Assembly (NCBI RefSeq): GCF_017815135.1
Contig: NZ_JAGJCF010000005.1
Location: 124,001-188,000 of the forward strand
Direction: 5' to 3'
DNA length: 64,000 nt
From: Jiella mangrovi
Lineage (GTDB): Bacteria > Pseudomonadota > Alphaproteobacteria > Rhizobiales > Rhizobiaceae
Within the stretch, counting starts at the first letter, position 1, and every line of letters begins with the position of its first letter. Both the position numbers and the translations under genes were made by a program. Positions 55,717 to 64,000 of this stretch are shown here, piece after piece. Below the pieces are notes generated by a model. The model did not search any database. It had not been told where the DNA came from and was given only the letters and a program-made list of their open reading frames with translations.

Positions 55717-57105
55717 ATGCCCGCATATGACTACGATCTCTTCGTCATCGGTGGTGGCTCGGGCGGCGTGCGCGCGGCGCGTGTCGCCGCATCGCTCGGA
55801 AAGAGGGTGGCGATTGCCGAGGAATACCGCTTCGGCGGCACCTGCGTGATCCGAGGCTGCGTGCCGAAGAAGCTGTTCGTCTATGCCTCGCAGTTCCCCG
55901 AGCATTTCGAAGACGCCAAGGGCTTTGGCTGGTCGGTCGGGGAGAGCCGCTTCGACTGGTCGAAGCTGATGGCGGCCAAGGACAAGGAAATCGAGCGGCT
56001 GGAAGGTCTCTATCAGACCAATGCCGGCAAGGCGGGTGCCGAAACGATCACCGACCGTGCGGTTCTGGAAGGTCCGCACGAGATCCGCCTCGTCGGCTCG
56101 GGTCGAACGGTCACCGCCGACAAGATCCTGATCGCCACCGGGGGGCGGCCGAACCGCTTTCCCGCCATGCCGGGCGCCGAGCATTGCATCACCTCCGAGG
56201 AGGCGTTTCACCTGCCCGAGCTGCCGAAGCGGATCGCCGTCCTCGGCGGCGGCTACATCGCGGTGGAATTTGCCAACATTTTCCATGGCCTCGGCGTCGA
56301 GACGGTGCTCGTCTATCGCGGCAAGGAAATCCTCCAGGGCTTCGACGACGATCTGCGCCATGAGCTGCACGAGGCGATGGAGCGCAAGGGGCTGCGCGTC
56401 CACTGCTGCGACACGTTCGAAAAGGTCGAGATGCGCGGCGACGGCACGCTCGCGGCCACCTGCAAGAGCGGCGAGGTGATGATCGTCGATCAGGTGATGC
56501 TGGCGATCGGCCGCACGGCGAATACGGAAAATCTCGGCTGCGAAAAGGCCGGCGTCGAACTCGACGAGCGCGGCGCGGTGATCGTCGACGAGCATTCCCG
56601 CACCTCGGCCGAAAACATCTACGCCATCGGCGACGTCACCCACCGTGTGCAGCTGACGCCCGTCGCGATCCACGAGGCGATGTGCCTGATCGACACGCTC
56701 TATCGCGACAAGCCGACAAGCCCGGATTACGGCGCAATCGCGACGGCCGTCTTCTCCCAGCCGGAACTCGGCGTCGTCGGCTTGAGCGAGCAGGAAGCCG
56801 CCAAGCGCTTCGCGGACGTGGAGATCTATCGGGCCTCCTTCCGGCCGATGAAGGCGACGCTTTCCGGCCGCAGCGAACGAATGCTGATGAAGCTCGTCGT
56901 CGATGGTGAGAGCCGCCGGGTTCTCGGCGCCCATGTCCTTGGCGCCGACGCCGGCGAACTGGCCCAGGTGCTCGCCATCGCCGTGAAGGCGGAGCTGACC
57001 AAGGACCAGTTCGACGCCACGATGGCGGTGCATCCGACGGCGGCCGAGGAGCTGGTGACGATGTACCAGCCGAGCTATCGCCTGAAGGACGGCAACCGGG
57101 TCTAG
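55717..57105 (+). CDS. gor: Glutathione-disulfide reductase
   Basis: 462 aa FAD flavoprotein. N-terminal FAD dinucleotide fold (VIGGGSGGVRAARVAA), redox disulfide Cys43-Cys48 (GTCVIRGCVPKK), NADPH fold (VLGGGYIAVEFANI), and C-terminal catalytic His-Glu (MAVHPTAAEELVTM). It keeps glutathione reduced with NADPH. The TPVAIHEAM segment is usual for proteobacterial Gor rather than thioredoxin reductase. Confidence 0.95.
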   Translation: MPAYDYDLFVIGGGSGGVRAARVAASLGKRVAIAEEYRFGGTCVIRGCVPKKLFVYASQFPEHFEDAKGFGWSVGESRFDWSKLMAAKDKEIERLEGLYQTNAGKAGAETITDRAVLEGPHEIRLVGSGRTVTADKILIATGGRPNRFPAMPGAEHCITSEEAFHLPELPKRIAVLGGGYIAVEFANIFHGLGVETVLVYRGKEILQGFDDDLRHELHEAMERKGLRVHCCDTFEKVEMRGDGTLAATCKSGEVMIVDQVMLAIGRTANTENLGCEKAGVELDERGAVIVDEHSRTSAENIYAIGDVTHRVQLTPVAIHEAMCLIDTLYRDKPTSPDYGAIATAVFSQPELGVVGLSEQEAAKRFADVEIYRASFRPMKATLSGRSERMLMKLVVDGESRRVLGAHVLGADAGELAQVLAIAVKAELTKDQFDATMAVHPTAAEELVTMYQPSYRLKDGNRV

Positions 57106-57166
57106 AAGAGGCGTTGCAAGGGCCGCCGGCCGGCCGTCCAAGACCGCCTGATCGTCAGCGTTCCCT

Positions 57167-57790
57167 TTAGGCCGCGGGAAAATGGTGGAGTTCGATGTCG
57201 CGCGGAACGGCGTCGTCGCCATTGATGGCGATGATGTCCTGCGGGCAGGCGGAGACGGCGAACAGACAGTCGATCTCGGCGCGCAGGGTGACGGCAGCGC
57301 CGGGCTCGGCCTTGCTCGGATAGTCCTTGAAGACGGCATTGTCCTCGACCACCGTGTGCATGAAGAGGTTCCACGGCGTCGGCACGTGGGCGAGCTCTCG
57401 GCCGTTGGCCTTCATCACCGCACGCAGATTGTCGCTGCAATTGGCGTGATAGTCGGTCGTTTCGTAATACAGCCGGTAGCTTCGGTCGCAGCAGGCGGGG
57501 CACTGGGTGTCGTGGACACCCGGCGAGGTGTCGGCGACGAAGGTCAGGATCTCGCGCAGACGGTTCGTGACCAGCGCGTCGCCGGGCCGAAACATCAGCC
57601 GGTAGTGATGGATGCGCGAATGCTCCATCGACATGTATTCATAAGGGTCCTCGCCGCTGGTCGGGAAGGCCCAGCTATCGACCACCTGGCCGCCATGGAC
57701 GTTGACGACGCTGACATGGTCGCCGGCCTTCAGGGCAACGCTGCCGCCGGTGCGGGCCTTGACGGTGGTGACGATGGGGGGCGTGCTCAT
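57167..57790 (-). CDS. DUF1989 (urea carboxylase-associated) family protein
   Basis: 207 aa. Conserved family runs: DHVSVVNVHGGQVVDSWAF, SMEHSRIHHYRLMFRPGD, CPACCDRSYRLYY, PTPWNLFMHT and ECPHD-like SACPQDI. DUF1989 proteins accompany urea amidolyase genes and some are nucleophile-dependent carboxyguanidine deiminases acting on guanidine metabolites. No urea carboxylase is present here. It lies 17 nt after the CocE-type hydrolase gene, so the two are probably cotranscribed. The start at 57790 gives the usual N-terminus. Confidence 0.82.
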   Translation of the reverse strand: MSTPPIVTTVKARTGGSVALKAGDHVSVVNVHGGQVVDSWAFPTSGEDPYEYMSMEHSRIHHYRLMFRPGDALVTNRLREILTFVADTSPGVHDTQCPACCDRSYRLYYETTDYHANCSDNLRAVMKANGRELAHVPTPWNLFMHTVVEDNAVFKDYPSKAEPGAAVTLRAEIDCLFAVSACPQDIIAINGDDAVPRDIELHHFPAA

Positions 57791-57807
57791 CGGATGCTGG
57801 CCTTCGC

Positions 57808-59793
57808 TCAATAGTCGAATTCGTGGTGCCAGGTCTTGGAGAAGACCGGCTTGTCGTTCTCGAAGGCGTCGTAGCTGGATTTGAGATGCAGCCGGCCTTC
57901 GATCACGGAGACTTCCGTCAGGGCCTCGAGCCTCACTGCCCATCCCGGCCGTTCGAACCGCTGGATGCTCTCGAAATAGGCCCGCGCCGAGGTCGGATCG
58001 TCCGGCAGGATCGTGTAGCCGTGATTGGTGACGTCGCCGAGGGTCAGCCCCTCCTGTCGCCAAAGCTTCGGCCCGCCTTTCTGCTCCACCGTCGTGCGGC
58101 CGGTCTCGGCTTCGATCGTGACCGTTCTCCTGATCGCGCCGGCCTCGATCGTCTCGCTGGCGATCGGCGCTGCCGATACCGGCGGGCCGAAGGGGGCGTT
58201 CTCTTCGACCGCGTCATCCGGCCGCGAGGGCAGAAGCAGCGACGTCGCGTCAGGGTAAAGCGTCACGGCGCCGGCTTTCAGCTCCGGCCAGACCATCGGC
58301 CAGTAGCTGGTCGAGATCGCCACCCGCATTCGCCGGCCCTCACCGAAGCGATAGGCAACGCCCTTCAAAGGAATCTCGGCGGAGAACCGTTCGCCCGCGG
58401 CGATGCCCTCGGGCCGGGTGATGCGACGAATGGCGAAGGTGACGCGCGCCGAGCGGCCGCTTTCGTGGATCTCGTTCAGCCGGACGATCACCGTCGCCTT
58501 GTCGCCGTCCATGGCAAGATCGAGCCGGAGGCGGGGAATTCCGAACGCTTCGAGCGGGCGCGCCAACCTTTCGGTGTCGAAACAGACCGACAGCGCGTCG
58601 TCCATCCGGCCGTCGCTCTGAAACTCCGGCCCGTCGCCGCCGCCATCGAGGGGGCACCATTCGCCGCCGAGAGCGCCGAGGGTCTGGGGCGTGTCGATGC
58701 GGATCGGGTCGGTTTCGGCGGCCGCGGCGGACGTCAGCCGGCCGTCGGCGACGTGAAACACCGCCGGTTCGCCCTCGGCCGGCCAGCCGGACACGGCAAC
58801 GAAGCCGCCGCCGATCTCCGGCCTGCGCGGATGCGGAACGAGATCCTCCCCCATCCACAGCCTGAGGCGCGGCTCGTCCATGATGCCGGTGTCTTCGCCG
58901 CAGAGCCAGTGCTTCCACCAGCGCAGGCATTCGTCGAGGAAGCCGATCTTCGGGCCGGGGATGCCCCAGTTGGGATAGATGTGGGTCCACGGGCCGATCA
59001 GGCCCTTTCGCGGGCAGGAGAGGTTTTCCATCAGCCGCAGCACCGGGTCCGAATAGCCGTCGGTCCAGCCGGTGGCGGCGTAGACGGCGCATTCGATGTC
59101 GGCATAGTTCTCGCAGATCGAGCCGTGCTTCCAGAATTCGTCCCGCTCCATATGGGCGAGCCAGCCTGCCAGTGGCGGTTCGAGATGATCGAGGCGGTTC
59201 TGCCAGATCTCGCGCCAGCGATCGCCGACATGGGCGGGGTCGGCCGGCCGGCCGAGCTGGCTGAACAGGCCGGCGCCCCATTGGATGCCGTCGATGAGGA
59301 GGCCGCCGCCCATGAAGTGAACGTCGTCGCTGTAGCGGTCGTCGGTGGAGCAGCAGGTGACGATGGCTTTCAGCGCCGGCGGGCGACGCGCCGCGATCTG
59401 CAGGCCGGCGAAGCCGCCCCAGGAAATGCCGATCATCCCGACATTGCCGTTGCACCAGTCCTGCCCGGCGAGCCAGGCGATGACTTCCAGGGCATCGTCC
59501 TGCTCCTGGCGCAGATATTCGTCGCGCAGCAGCCCCTCGGAATTGCCCGAACCGCGCAGATCGACGCGGATCGCGGCGATGCCGTTCTCAGCGAAATAGC
59601 CGTGCATCATCGAATCCCAGATGGCCGTCAGATCCGACTGGCGATAGGGGATCCACTCCATCACCACCGGCGCCGTCCGGCCGGGCTGAAGCTCCGGCAG
59701 CCAGAGCCGCGCGGTCAGCCGCGTGCCGTCCGAGAGCGGGATCACGATCTGGCGAAAGGGCGCGGGCGATTGGCCCGAATGGGTGTTTTCCAT
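57808..59793 (-). CDS. CocE/NonD-family serine hydrolase (peptidase S15-like)
   Basis: 661 aa. An alpha/beta-hydrolase core contains the nucleophile Ser124 in GISWGG, with oxyanion-type VDLRGSGNSEG. A C-terminal jelly-roll X-Pro dipeptidyl-peptidase domain follows (~400-560). Members hydrolyse acyl esters or amides; the substrate is unknown. No signal peptide, so cytoplasmic. It lies between an ABC transporter that imports peptide-like solutes and a DUF1989 gene, which suggests it attacks the imported compound. Confidence 0.9.
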   Translation of the reverse strand: MENTHSGQSPAPFRQIVIPLSDGTRLTARLWLPELQPGRTAPVVMEWIPYRQSDLTAIWDSMMHGYFAENGIAAIRVDLRGSGNSEGLLRDEYLRQEQDDALEVIAWLAGQDWCNGNVGMIGISWGGFAGLQIAARRPPALKAIVTCCSTDDRYSDDVHFMGGGLLIDGIQWGAGLFSQLGRPADPAHVGDRWREIWQNRLDHLEPPLAGWLAHMERDEFWKHGSICENYADIECAVYAATGWTDGYSDPVLRLMENLSCPRKGLIGPWTHIYPNWGIPGPKIGFLDECLRWWKHWLCGEDTGIMDEPRLRLWMGEDLVPHPRRPEIGGGFVAVSGWPAEGEPAVFHVADGRLTSAAAAETDPIRIDTPQTLGALGGEWCPLDGGGDGPEFQSDGRMDDALSVCFDTERLARPLEAFGIPRLRLDLAMDGDKATVIVRLNEIHESGRSARVTFAIRRITRPEGIAAGERFSAEIPLKGVAYRFGEGRRMRVAISTSYWPMVWPELKAGAVTLYPDATSLLLPSRPDDAVEENAPFGPPVSAAPIASETIEAGAIRRTVTIEAETGRTTVEQKGGPKLWRQEGLTLGDVTNHGYTILPDDPTSARAYFESIQRFERPGWAVRLEALTEVSVIEGRLHLKSSYDAFENDKPVFSKTWHHEFDY

Positions 59794-59894
59794 GGAAAGC
59801 GTCTTTTGAGCGAGCGGTCGCCGGCGCCGCCGTCAGCGGCAAGCACTGGCCGGGACACCGGGCAGGATAGGGTTTCGTCCTGAAAAGGAAGAGC

Positions 59895-59925
59895 GCCGCC
59901 GCGGCGCATGACGCGTCGCGGCGGC
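59895..59925 (-). terminator. Hairpin after the ABC binding-protein gene
   Basis: GCCGCCGCG (59895-59903) and CGCGGCGGC (59917-59925) form a 9 bp stem. On the minus strand it is followed by CTCTTCCTTTTC. It begins 22 nt after the binding-protein stop and may partly separate the transporter genes from the hydrolase gene. Confidence 0.5.
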
Positions 59926-59947
59926 TGGGTCTGTCAGCCGATGCCGA

Positions 59948-61510
59948 TCAGCTCTTCACGGCCATCTCGCGCAGCACCGGCCACTGGCCGTCCGGCGTGA
60001 AGGCCGGCGTCAGCTCGGGGGCCGAGATCCAGGCGTTGACGCCGTGATAGAGCGGCACATAGGCGCCGGTCTCTTCGAGCTTGTCCTGAAGGTCGCGATA
60101 CATCTTCGCGCGCTTCGTCTCGTCGGTCTCCTCGACGGCCTTGGCGTTTTCCGCGTCCCAGCTCTCGTCGCAGGTACGCTGGAAATTCCATTCGCCGACC
60201 TGGCCACAGGTGAACCACTCCGTCACCCAGCTGGGGTCGGGTGCCGTCGTGAAGGTGTCGATCCAAACTTCGCTGGTCTTCCAGCCGCCGTTCTTGTCCT
60301 GCATCTGGGCGTCCATGGTGGCGTCGTCCATCTGGCGGACCTTCAGATTGATGCCGACCGCCGCGAGCTGCGCCTGGATTACCTGGGCGGCGATCAGCTG
60401 GTCGGAATCCATGCCGAGCACGCAGGTCAGCGACAGGCCCTCGGCGCCGGCCTCGGCGAGAAGCTTCTTCGCCTCCGCCTGGTCGAACGGATAAAGCACC
60501 TTGTCGCGCGCGCCGAGCAGTGGCGGCGGAACGAGGCCGTGAGCCGGCTCGATGGCGTCGCCGAAGGTGGCCGAGACGACTTCCGGCACATTCACCGCTC
60601 GCTGGATCGCGCGGCGCACCTTGACGTCTGAAAGCTTGGGATTTTCGACATTCATGCCGAGCCAGGTGTAGGCGAGCGCCGGACGAACCGTCAGTGTCGC
60701 CTTGCCGCCCTTGCGATCGGCGATCGAGGAGATCTGGATCTGGGTGCAATCGAGGTCGCCGGCGTCGAAGGCGGTTTCGGCCGCGATCTTGTCCTGGATC
60801 GGGAAGAGCTGGATCTCCTCGAAATAGGGCTGAGGCCCGACGAAATCGGGATTGCGCTTCAGCGTGATGCGCTGGCGCGGCTGCCAGTCGGCAAAGGTGT
60901 AGGGGCCGGAGGTCGCGAAAGGATCGGTCTCGATCTTGCCGCCATTTTCCTCCAGCGCCTTCTTGCACACGATGATGCCTGAAGCGCGGGGCAGGGTGCT
61001 GGCCAGGAGCGGGGCGAAGGGCTTCGTCATGTGAATGATGCCCGAAAGCTCATCCGTCACCTCGACATGGTCGAGGGCTGCCCAGTCGGATCCATAGATC
61101 GCATCGAGCTTCTCGTCCTTGAACCGCTCGAACGAGTATTTCACGTCCTCGGCGGTCACGTCGCCATGGCCGTTGGTCCATTTCATGCCGGGCTTCAGCG
61201 AGAACTTGATCGCCATCGGATCGGACGCGTCGAAGCTCTCGGCGGCGTCGAGCTCGTATTCCCATTCCTTGCCGGCCTTGTACTGGATCAGGCTGGAGAA
61301 GATCGCGAACATGATCGTCTCGTCGTACCAGCCGGAGCGCATTGCCGGATCGATGTTTCGGATGTCGCCGTCATTGCGGATCTTCAGCGTCTTGCCTTCG
61401 ATCGCAAAGGCGGCCTTCGGGCCGAGCATGTCGGCGCCGATCAGGCCGGCGGTGCCGATGGCAAGGCTTTTCAGGATCGTGCGGCGGTTCATCGGGGTGA
61501 AAGTCATCAA
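59948..61510 (-). CDS. ABC transporter substrate-binding protein, family 5 (peptide/opine/nickel)
   Basis: 520 aa. A twin-arginine signal (NRRTILKSLAIGTAGLIGA) with AFA cleavage shows export by Tat, unlike most solute-binding proteins. The mature part is of DppA/OppA type: LKPGMKWTNGHGDVTAEDVKYSFERFKDE, PFATSGPYTFADWQPRQRITLKRN. The ligand is not readable. The gene is last in the transporter set after the two ATPases and the permease. Met7 (61492) is an equally plausible start. Confidence 0.92.
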   Translation of the reverse strand: MMTFTPMNRRTILKSLAIGTAGLIGADMLGPKAAFAIEGKTLKIRNDGDIRNIDPAMRSGWYDETIMFAIFSSLIQYKAGKEWEYELDAAESFDASDPMAIKFSLKPGMKWTNGHGDVTAEDVKYSFERFKDEKLDAIYGSDWAALDHVEVTDELSGIIHMTKPFAPLLASTLPRASGIIVCKKALEENGGKIETDPFATSGPYTFADWQPRQRITLKRNPDFVGPQPYFEEIQLFPIQDKIAAETAFDAGDLDCTQIQISSIADRKGGKATLTVRPALAYTWLGMNVENPKLSDVKVRRAIQRAVNVPEVVSATFGDAIEPAHGLVPPPLLGARDKVLYPFDQAEAKKLLAEAGAEGLSLTCVLGMDSDQLIAAQVIQAQLAAVGINLKVRQMDDATMDAQMQDKNGGWKTSEVWIDTFTTAPDPSWVTEWFTCGQVGEWNFQRTCDESWDAENAKAVEETDETKRAKMYRDLQDKLEETGAYVPLYHGVNAWISAPELTPAFTPDGQWPVLREMAVKS

Positions 61511-61554
61511 GTCTCCGTAAGGGTCGTTCGGGTTTGGTGAGCGCGGGGCGAAAG

Positions 61555-62562
61555 TCAGGCGGCTTTCGCCTCGCGCTCGACATGGAGGTCTTCGTGGCCG
61601 CGCGGGAAATGGCAGCGCACGGTGTGGCTCGCGCCGAGCTCACGGGCGGGCGGAGCCTCGCGCCGGCAGATGTCGCGGGCGATCGGGCAGCGCGTGTGAA
61701 ACTCGCAGCCCGTCGGCCGAATCTTCAGGCTCGGCGCCTCGCCCTTCAGCCGGGTCGCCGGCTTGCCGGGCGAATGGGCGTTCAACAGCGCGTGGGTGTA
61801 GGGATGCGCCGGATCGGAAAACAGCGTCTTCGTCGGCGCGGTCTCGACGATCCTGCCGAGATACATCACCGCCACCCGGTGGGTGACGTGCCGCGCAACG
61901 GCGAGATTGTGGGTGATGAACAGGAAGCTGATGTCGTCGGCCGCCTGGATGGCATTGAGAAGATTCAAGAGCTCGCCCTGGACCGAAAGGTCGAGGCCGG
62001 CGGTCGGCTCGTCGGCGATTACGAGCTTCGGCCGCATGGCGAGGGCGCGCGCCACCGTCACGCGCCGCGCCTGACCGCCGGAAACCTGATGGGGAAAGCG
62101 ATCGGCGAAATCGCTTGTCAGACCGACCTCGGCGAGAAGCTCGCGGGCCCGCCGTCGCCGTTTGCGACCGGAGATCGGGTGGAGCAGGCCGGCATCGACG
62201 GCGAGGGGTTCGGTGATGGCCGAGGAGAGGCGCATGCGCGGATCGAGGGCGGCGACGGGATCCTGGAACATGAAGCCGACATTGCGGCGCAGCGTCTTCC
62301 AGGCCCGGTCCCGCCGGCTCGTCACCGTGTCGCCGGCAAGCGCGATCTTGCCGCCCGACAGAGGAGCAAGCCCGGCGATCGCTCGCCCGAGCGTCGTCTT
62401 GCCCGAACCCGATTCGCCGACGAGGCCGAGTGTTTCGCCGGCCTCGACCGCGATGCTGACGCCATCGAGAACGGTGACCTCGCCCGGCGCGCCCTTCAGC
62501 CGGTCGAAAATGGTTCCCGACGGGTAACGCACGACCAGATCCTTCACCTCAAGCAGCGGCAT
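61555..62562 (-). CDS. Peptide-type ABC transporter ATP-binding protein (DppF-like)
   Basis: 335 aa. Walker A GESGSGKTT at 49-57, signature VSGGQARRVTVARAL, Walker B LVIADEPTAGLD. The C-terminal oligopeptide-transporter extension with conserved cysteines (CEFHTRCPIARDICRREAP) fits OppF/DppF proteins, in which it can carry an iron-sulfur cluster. It overlaps the upstream ATPase by 14 nt and is followed 44 nt on by the binding protein. Confidence 0.93.
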   Translation of the reverse strand: MPLLEVKDLVVRYPSGTIFDRLKGAPGEVTVLDGVSIAVEAGETLGLVGESGSGKTTLGRAIAGLAPLSGGKIALAGDTVTSRRDRAWKTLRRNVGFMFQDPVAALDPRMRLSSAITEPLAVDAGLLHPISGRKRRRRARELLAEVGLTSDFADRFPHQVSGGQARRVTVARALAMRPKLVIADEPTAGLDLSVQGELLNLLNAIQAADDISFLFITHNLAVARHVTHRVAVMYLGRIVETAPTKTLFSDPAHPYTHALLNAHSPGKPATRLKGEAPSLKIRPTGCEFHTRCPIARDICRREAPPARELGASHTVRCHFPRGHEDLHVEREAKAA

Positions 62563-63523
62563 CGGCTTCCTCGATCAGATGGCAGGCGACACGTGAAGGG
62601 CCGGCGGCGGTCAGTGCGGGGGCTTCGCGCCGGCACCGGGCGAAGACCTTCGGGCAGCGGGGCGAAAAGATGCAGCCCGGGGGCAGGTCCGTGGGCTTCG
62701 GTACCGTTCCCGGAATGGTCGGAAGATCGCCGGAGGTCGTCTTGATGCGGCTCGGATCGCAGGCGAGCAGCGCGGCGGTATAGGGATGGCGCGGCCGCTC
62801 CATCACCTCGGCCACCGGACCGGATTCGACCAGCTCGCCGGCATACATGACCGCCACGTCGTCGCAGAGCCGCGAGACGACGCCCATGTCGTGGGTGACG
62901 AAGACGATCGACCCGTCGACGGCGCCGCGCATGTCGCGGATGATCTCGATCACCTCCGCCTCGGTGGTGGCATCGAGCGCCGTCGTCGGCTCGTCGGCGA
63001 TGAGAAGCCGCGGCCGCACGAGAAGCGCGGCGGCGATGGCGACGCGCTGGCGCAGCCCGCCGGAGAGCTGATGCGGATATTGCTTCATCCGCACGTCGGC
63101 GTCGGCAATGCCGACCTGTTCCAGCATCTTCTTGGCGTTCTCCAGCTTTTCACGCCGCGAGCCGGCAAGCCGGTGCTGGAATTCGAGAAGCTGGCGGCCG
63201 ATGCTGACGACCGGATTGAGAGCCGTGAACGGGTCCTGCGAGACGGTCGCCACGGTTCGCCCGCGCATGGCCCGTCGCTCTTTCGGCGTCAGCCCGTAGA
63301 GGTCGGCCCCGTCGATGAGGATGTGGCCGTCGATCCGGCTGGAGGCCGGCAGAAGCGACAGCATCGCACCGACGAGCGAGGATTTGCCCGAGCCCGATTC
63401 CCCGACGAGACCGAGAATGCGCTCGCGCCCGACCGCAAGATCGATGTCGCGCACCGCGGGCACGGGTTCCTTGTCGCCGGCATAGGTGATCGAGACATTC
63501 TCGATCTTCACGACGTCTTCCAT
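62549..63523 (-). CDS. Peptide-type ABC transporter ATP-binding protein (DppD-like)
   Basis: 324 aa. Walker A GESGSGKSS at 41-49, signature LSGGLRQRVAIAAAL, Walker B LLIADEPTTALD. The C-terminal cysteine-containing segment (CIFSPRCPKVFARCRREAP) is typical of OppD/DppD. It pairs with the next ATPase as the heterodimeric motor of the importer. Its start is 3 nt from the permease stop. Confidence 0.93.
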   Translation of the reverse strand: MEDVVKIENVSITYAGDKEPVPAVRDIDLAVGRERILGLVGESGSGKSSLVGAMLSLLPASSRIDGHILIDGADLYGLTPKERRAMRGRTVATVSQDPFTALNPVVSIGRQLLEFQHRLAGSRREKLENAKKMLEQVGIADADVRMKQYPHQLSGGLRQRVAIAAALLVRPRLLIADEPTTALDATTEAEVIEIIRDMRGAVDGSIVFVTHDMGVVSRLCDDVAVMYAGELVESGPVAEVMERPRHPYTAALLACDPSRIKTTSGDLPTIPGTVPKPTDLPPGCIFSPRCPKVFARCRREAPALTAAGPSRVACHLIEEADAAA

Positions 63524-63526
63524 CCG

Positions 63527-64000
63527 CTATCGCCCCTTTCCGCTCTTGGGATCGAACACGTCGCGCAGCGCTTCGCCGAGAAAGGTGAAGGCCACGGTGG
63601 CGACGATCACCGGAAGGCCGGCGGCGACGGCGATGTGGGGCGCCTTGCGAATGTAGCTGTAGCCATCGGACAGCATGGTGCCCCAGCTGGCGTCCGGCGG
63701 CTGGATGCCCTGGCCGAGAAAGGACAGGCCGGATTCGATGCCGATCACCGCCGGGATGTCCATGGCGATGAGGACGATCAGCGGGCCGATCAGATTGGGA
63801 ACGAGATGGGTCAGCGCGACCCTCAGCCTGGAGGCGCCCATGGCGTTGGCGGCGGTGACGAAATCCGTCTCGCGCAAGACCAGCACCTGATTGCGCACCA
63901 CGCGGAAATAGCCGGGCGCCATGGAAAAGGCGATGACGCCGATCAGCGTGTTCATGCTCGGACCGTAGATCGCGACGACGGCGAGGGCGAAGAGGATCAT
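63527..64000 (-). CDS. Peptide-type ABC transporter permease (DppC-like), 3' part
   Basis: Partial: the 5' end lies beyond the right edge of the window. The visible 157 residues include the EAA loop (TAANAMGASRLRVALTHLVPNLIGP) that contacts the ATPases, the GIESGLSFLGQGIQPPDASWGTMLSDG motif of DppC/OppC permeases and the last membrane helix. A partner DppB-like permease is expected outside the window. Confidence 0.9.
   Translation of the reverse strand: MILFALAVVAIYGPSMNTLIGVIAFSMAPGYFRVVRNQVLVLRETDFVTAANAMGASRLRVALTHLVPNLIGPLIVLIAMDIPAVIGIESGLSFLGQGIQPPDASWGTMLSDGYSYIRKAPHIAVAAGLPVIVATVAFTFLGEALRDVFDPKSGKGR

Overview
The window is GC-rich, tightly packed chromosomal DNA from an alphaproteobacterium, most likely Hyphomicrobiales (Rhizobiales). 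The evidence is a fused NodQ-type cysNC, a B12-dependent ribonucleotide reductase, HWE/HisKA_2 kinases, a TTAA-N7-TTAA CtrA-type site, a rhizobial-type asparaginase and several rhizobial-style palindromic mosaic repeats. A member of the Aurantimonadaceae is a guess only. I saw no rRNA, tRNA, CRISPR array or transposase gene.

Layout. 1-4.2 kb: tail of hslO, then sulfate activation on the minus strand (cysQ, cysD, cysNC). 4.6-8 kb: a polysaccharide export lipoprotein, a small AprI/Inh-like periplasmic protein and an orphan LacI regulator. 8.2-16.6 kb: a giant alpha-2-macroglobulin with an N-terminal PAN domain and penicillin-binding protein 1C, a pair known from E. coli (yfhM-pbpC), here separated by two copies of a ~314 bp palindromic repeat. 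16.8-19.9 kb: a signalling cluster (CHASE3 kinase, response regulator, REC-HisKA_2 kinase). 20-28 kb: a complete leucine/isovalerate degradation (liu) cluster with two unrelated VapBC-type toxin-antitoxin pairs wedged between its genes. 28-33 kb: TerC, an excalibur protein, a DUF3750 protein, asparaginase and a NYN/LOTUS protein. 33-36.2 kb: a complete pqqABCDE operon with an intrinsic terminator-like hairpin at the pqqA/pqqB junction. 36.2-37.2 kb: a DUF559 endonuclease-like gene bracketed by two direct copies of a palindromic mosaic element. 37.4-42.7 kb: RsmB-like methyltransferase, TspO, an MTA/SAH-nucleosidase-like protein, guaA, a cupin and a small coiled-coil protein. 42.8-45.3 kb: nested repeats followed abruptly by an AT-rich island with one P-loop ATPase. 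45.3-49.3 kb: nrdJ with NrdR-like boxes and a CtrA-type site. 49.7-57.1 kb: HWE kinase, gpt, DoxX, CinA-like protein, wrbA, rpiA, DUF2059 and gor. 57.2-64 kb: DUF1989 protein, CocE-type hydrolase and a peptide/opine ABC transporter running off the right edge.

The housekeeping modules are ordinary. The parts most worth a second look are the mosaic repeats, which keep their inverted arms while their ~70 nt cores diverge; the AT-rich ATPase island; the toxin-antitoxin pairs inside the liu operon; the pqqA-pqqB attenuator; and the compact nrdJ control region. No function was tested here; family calls come from reading motifs in the translated sequence.
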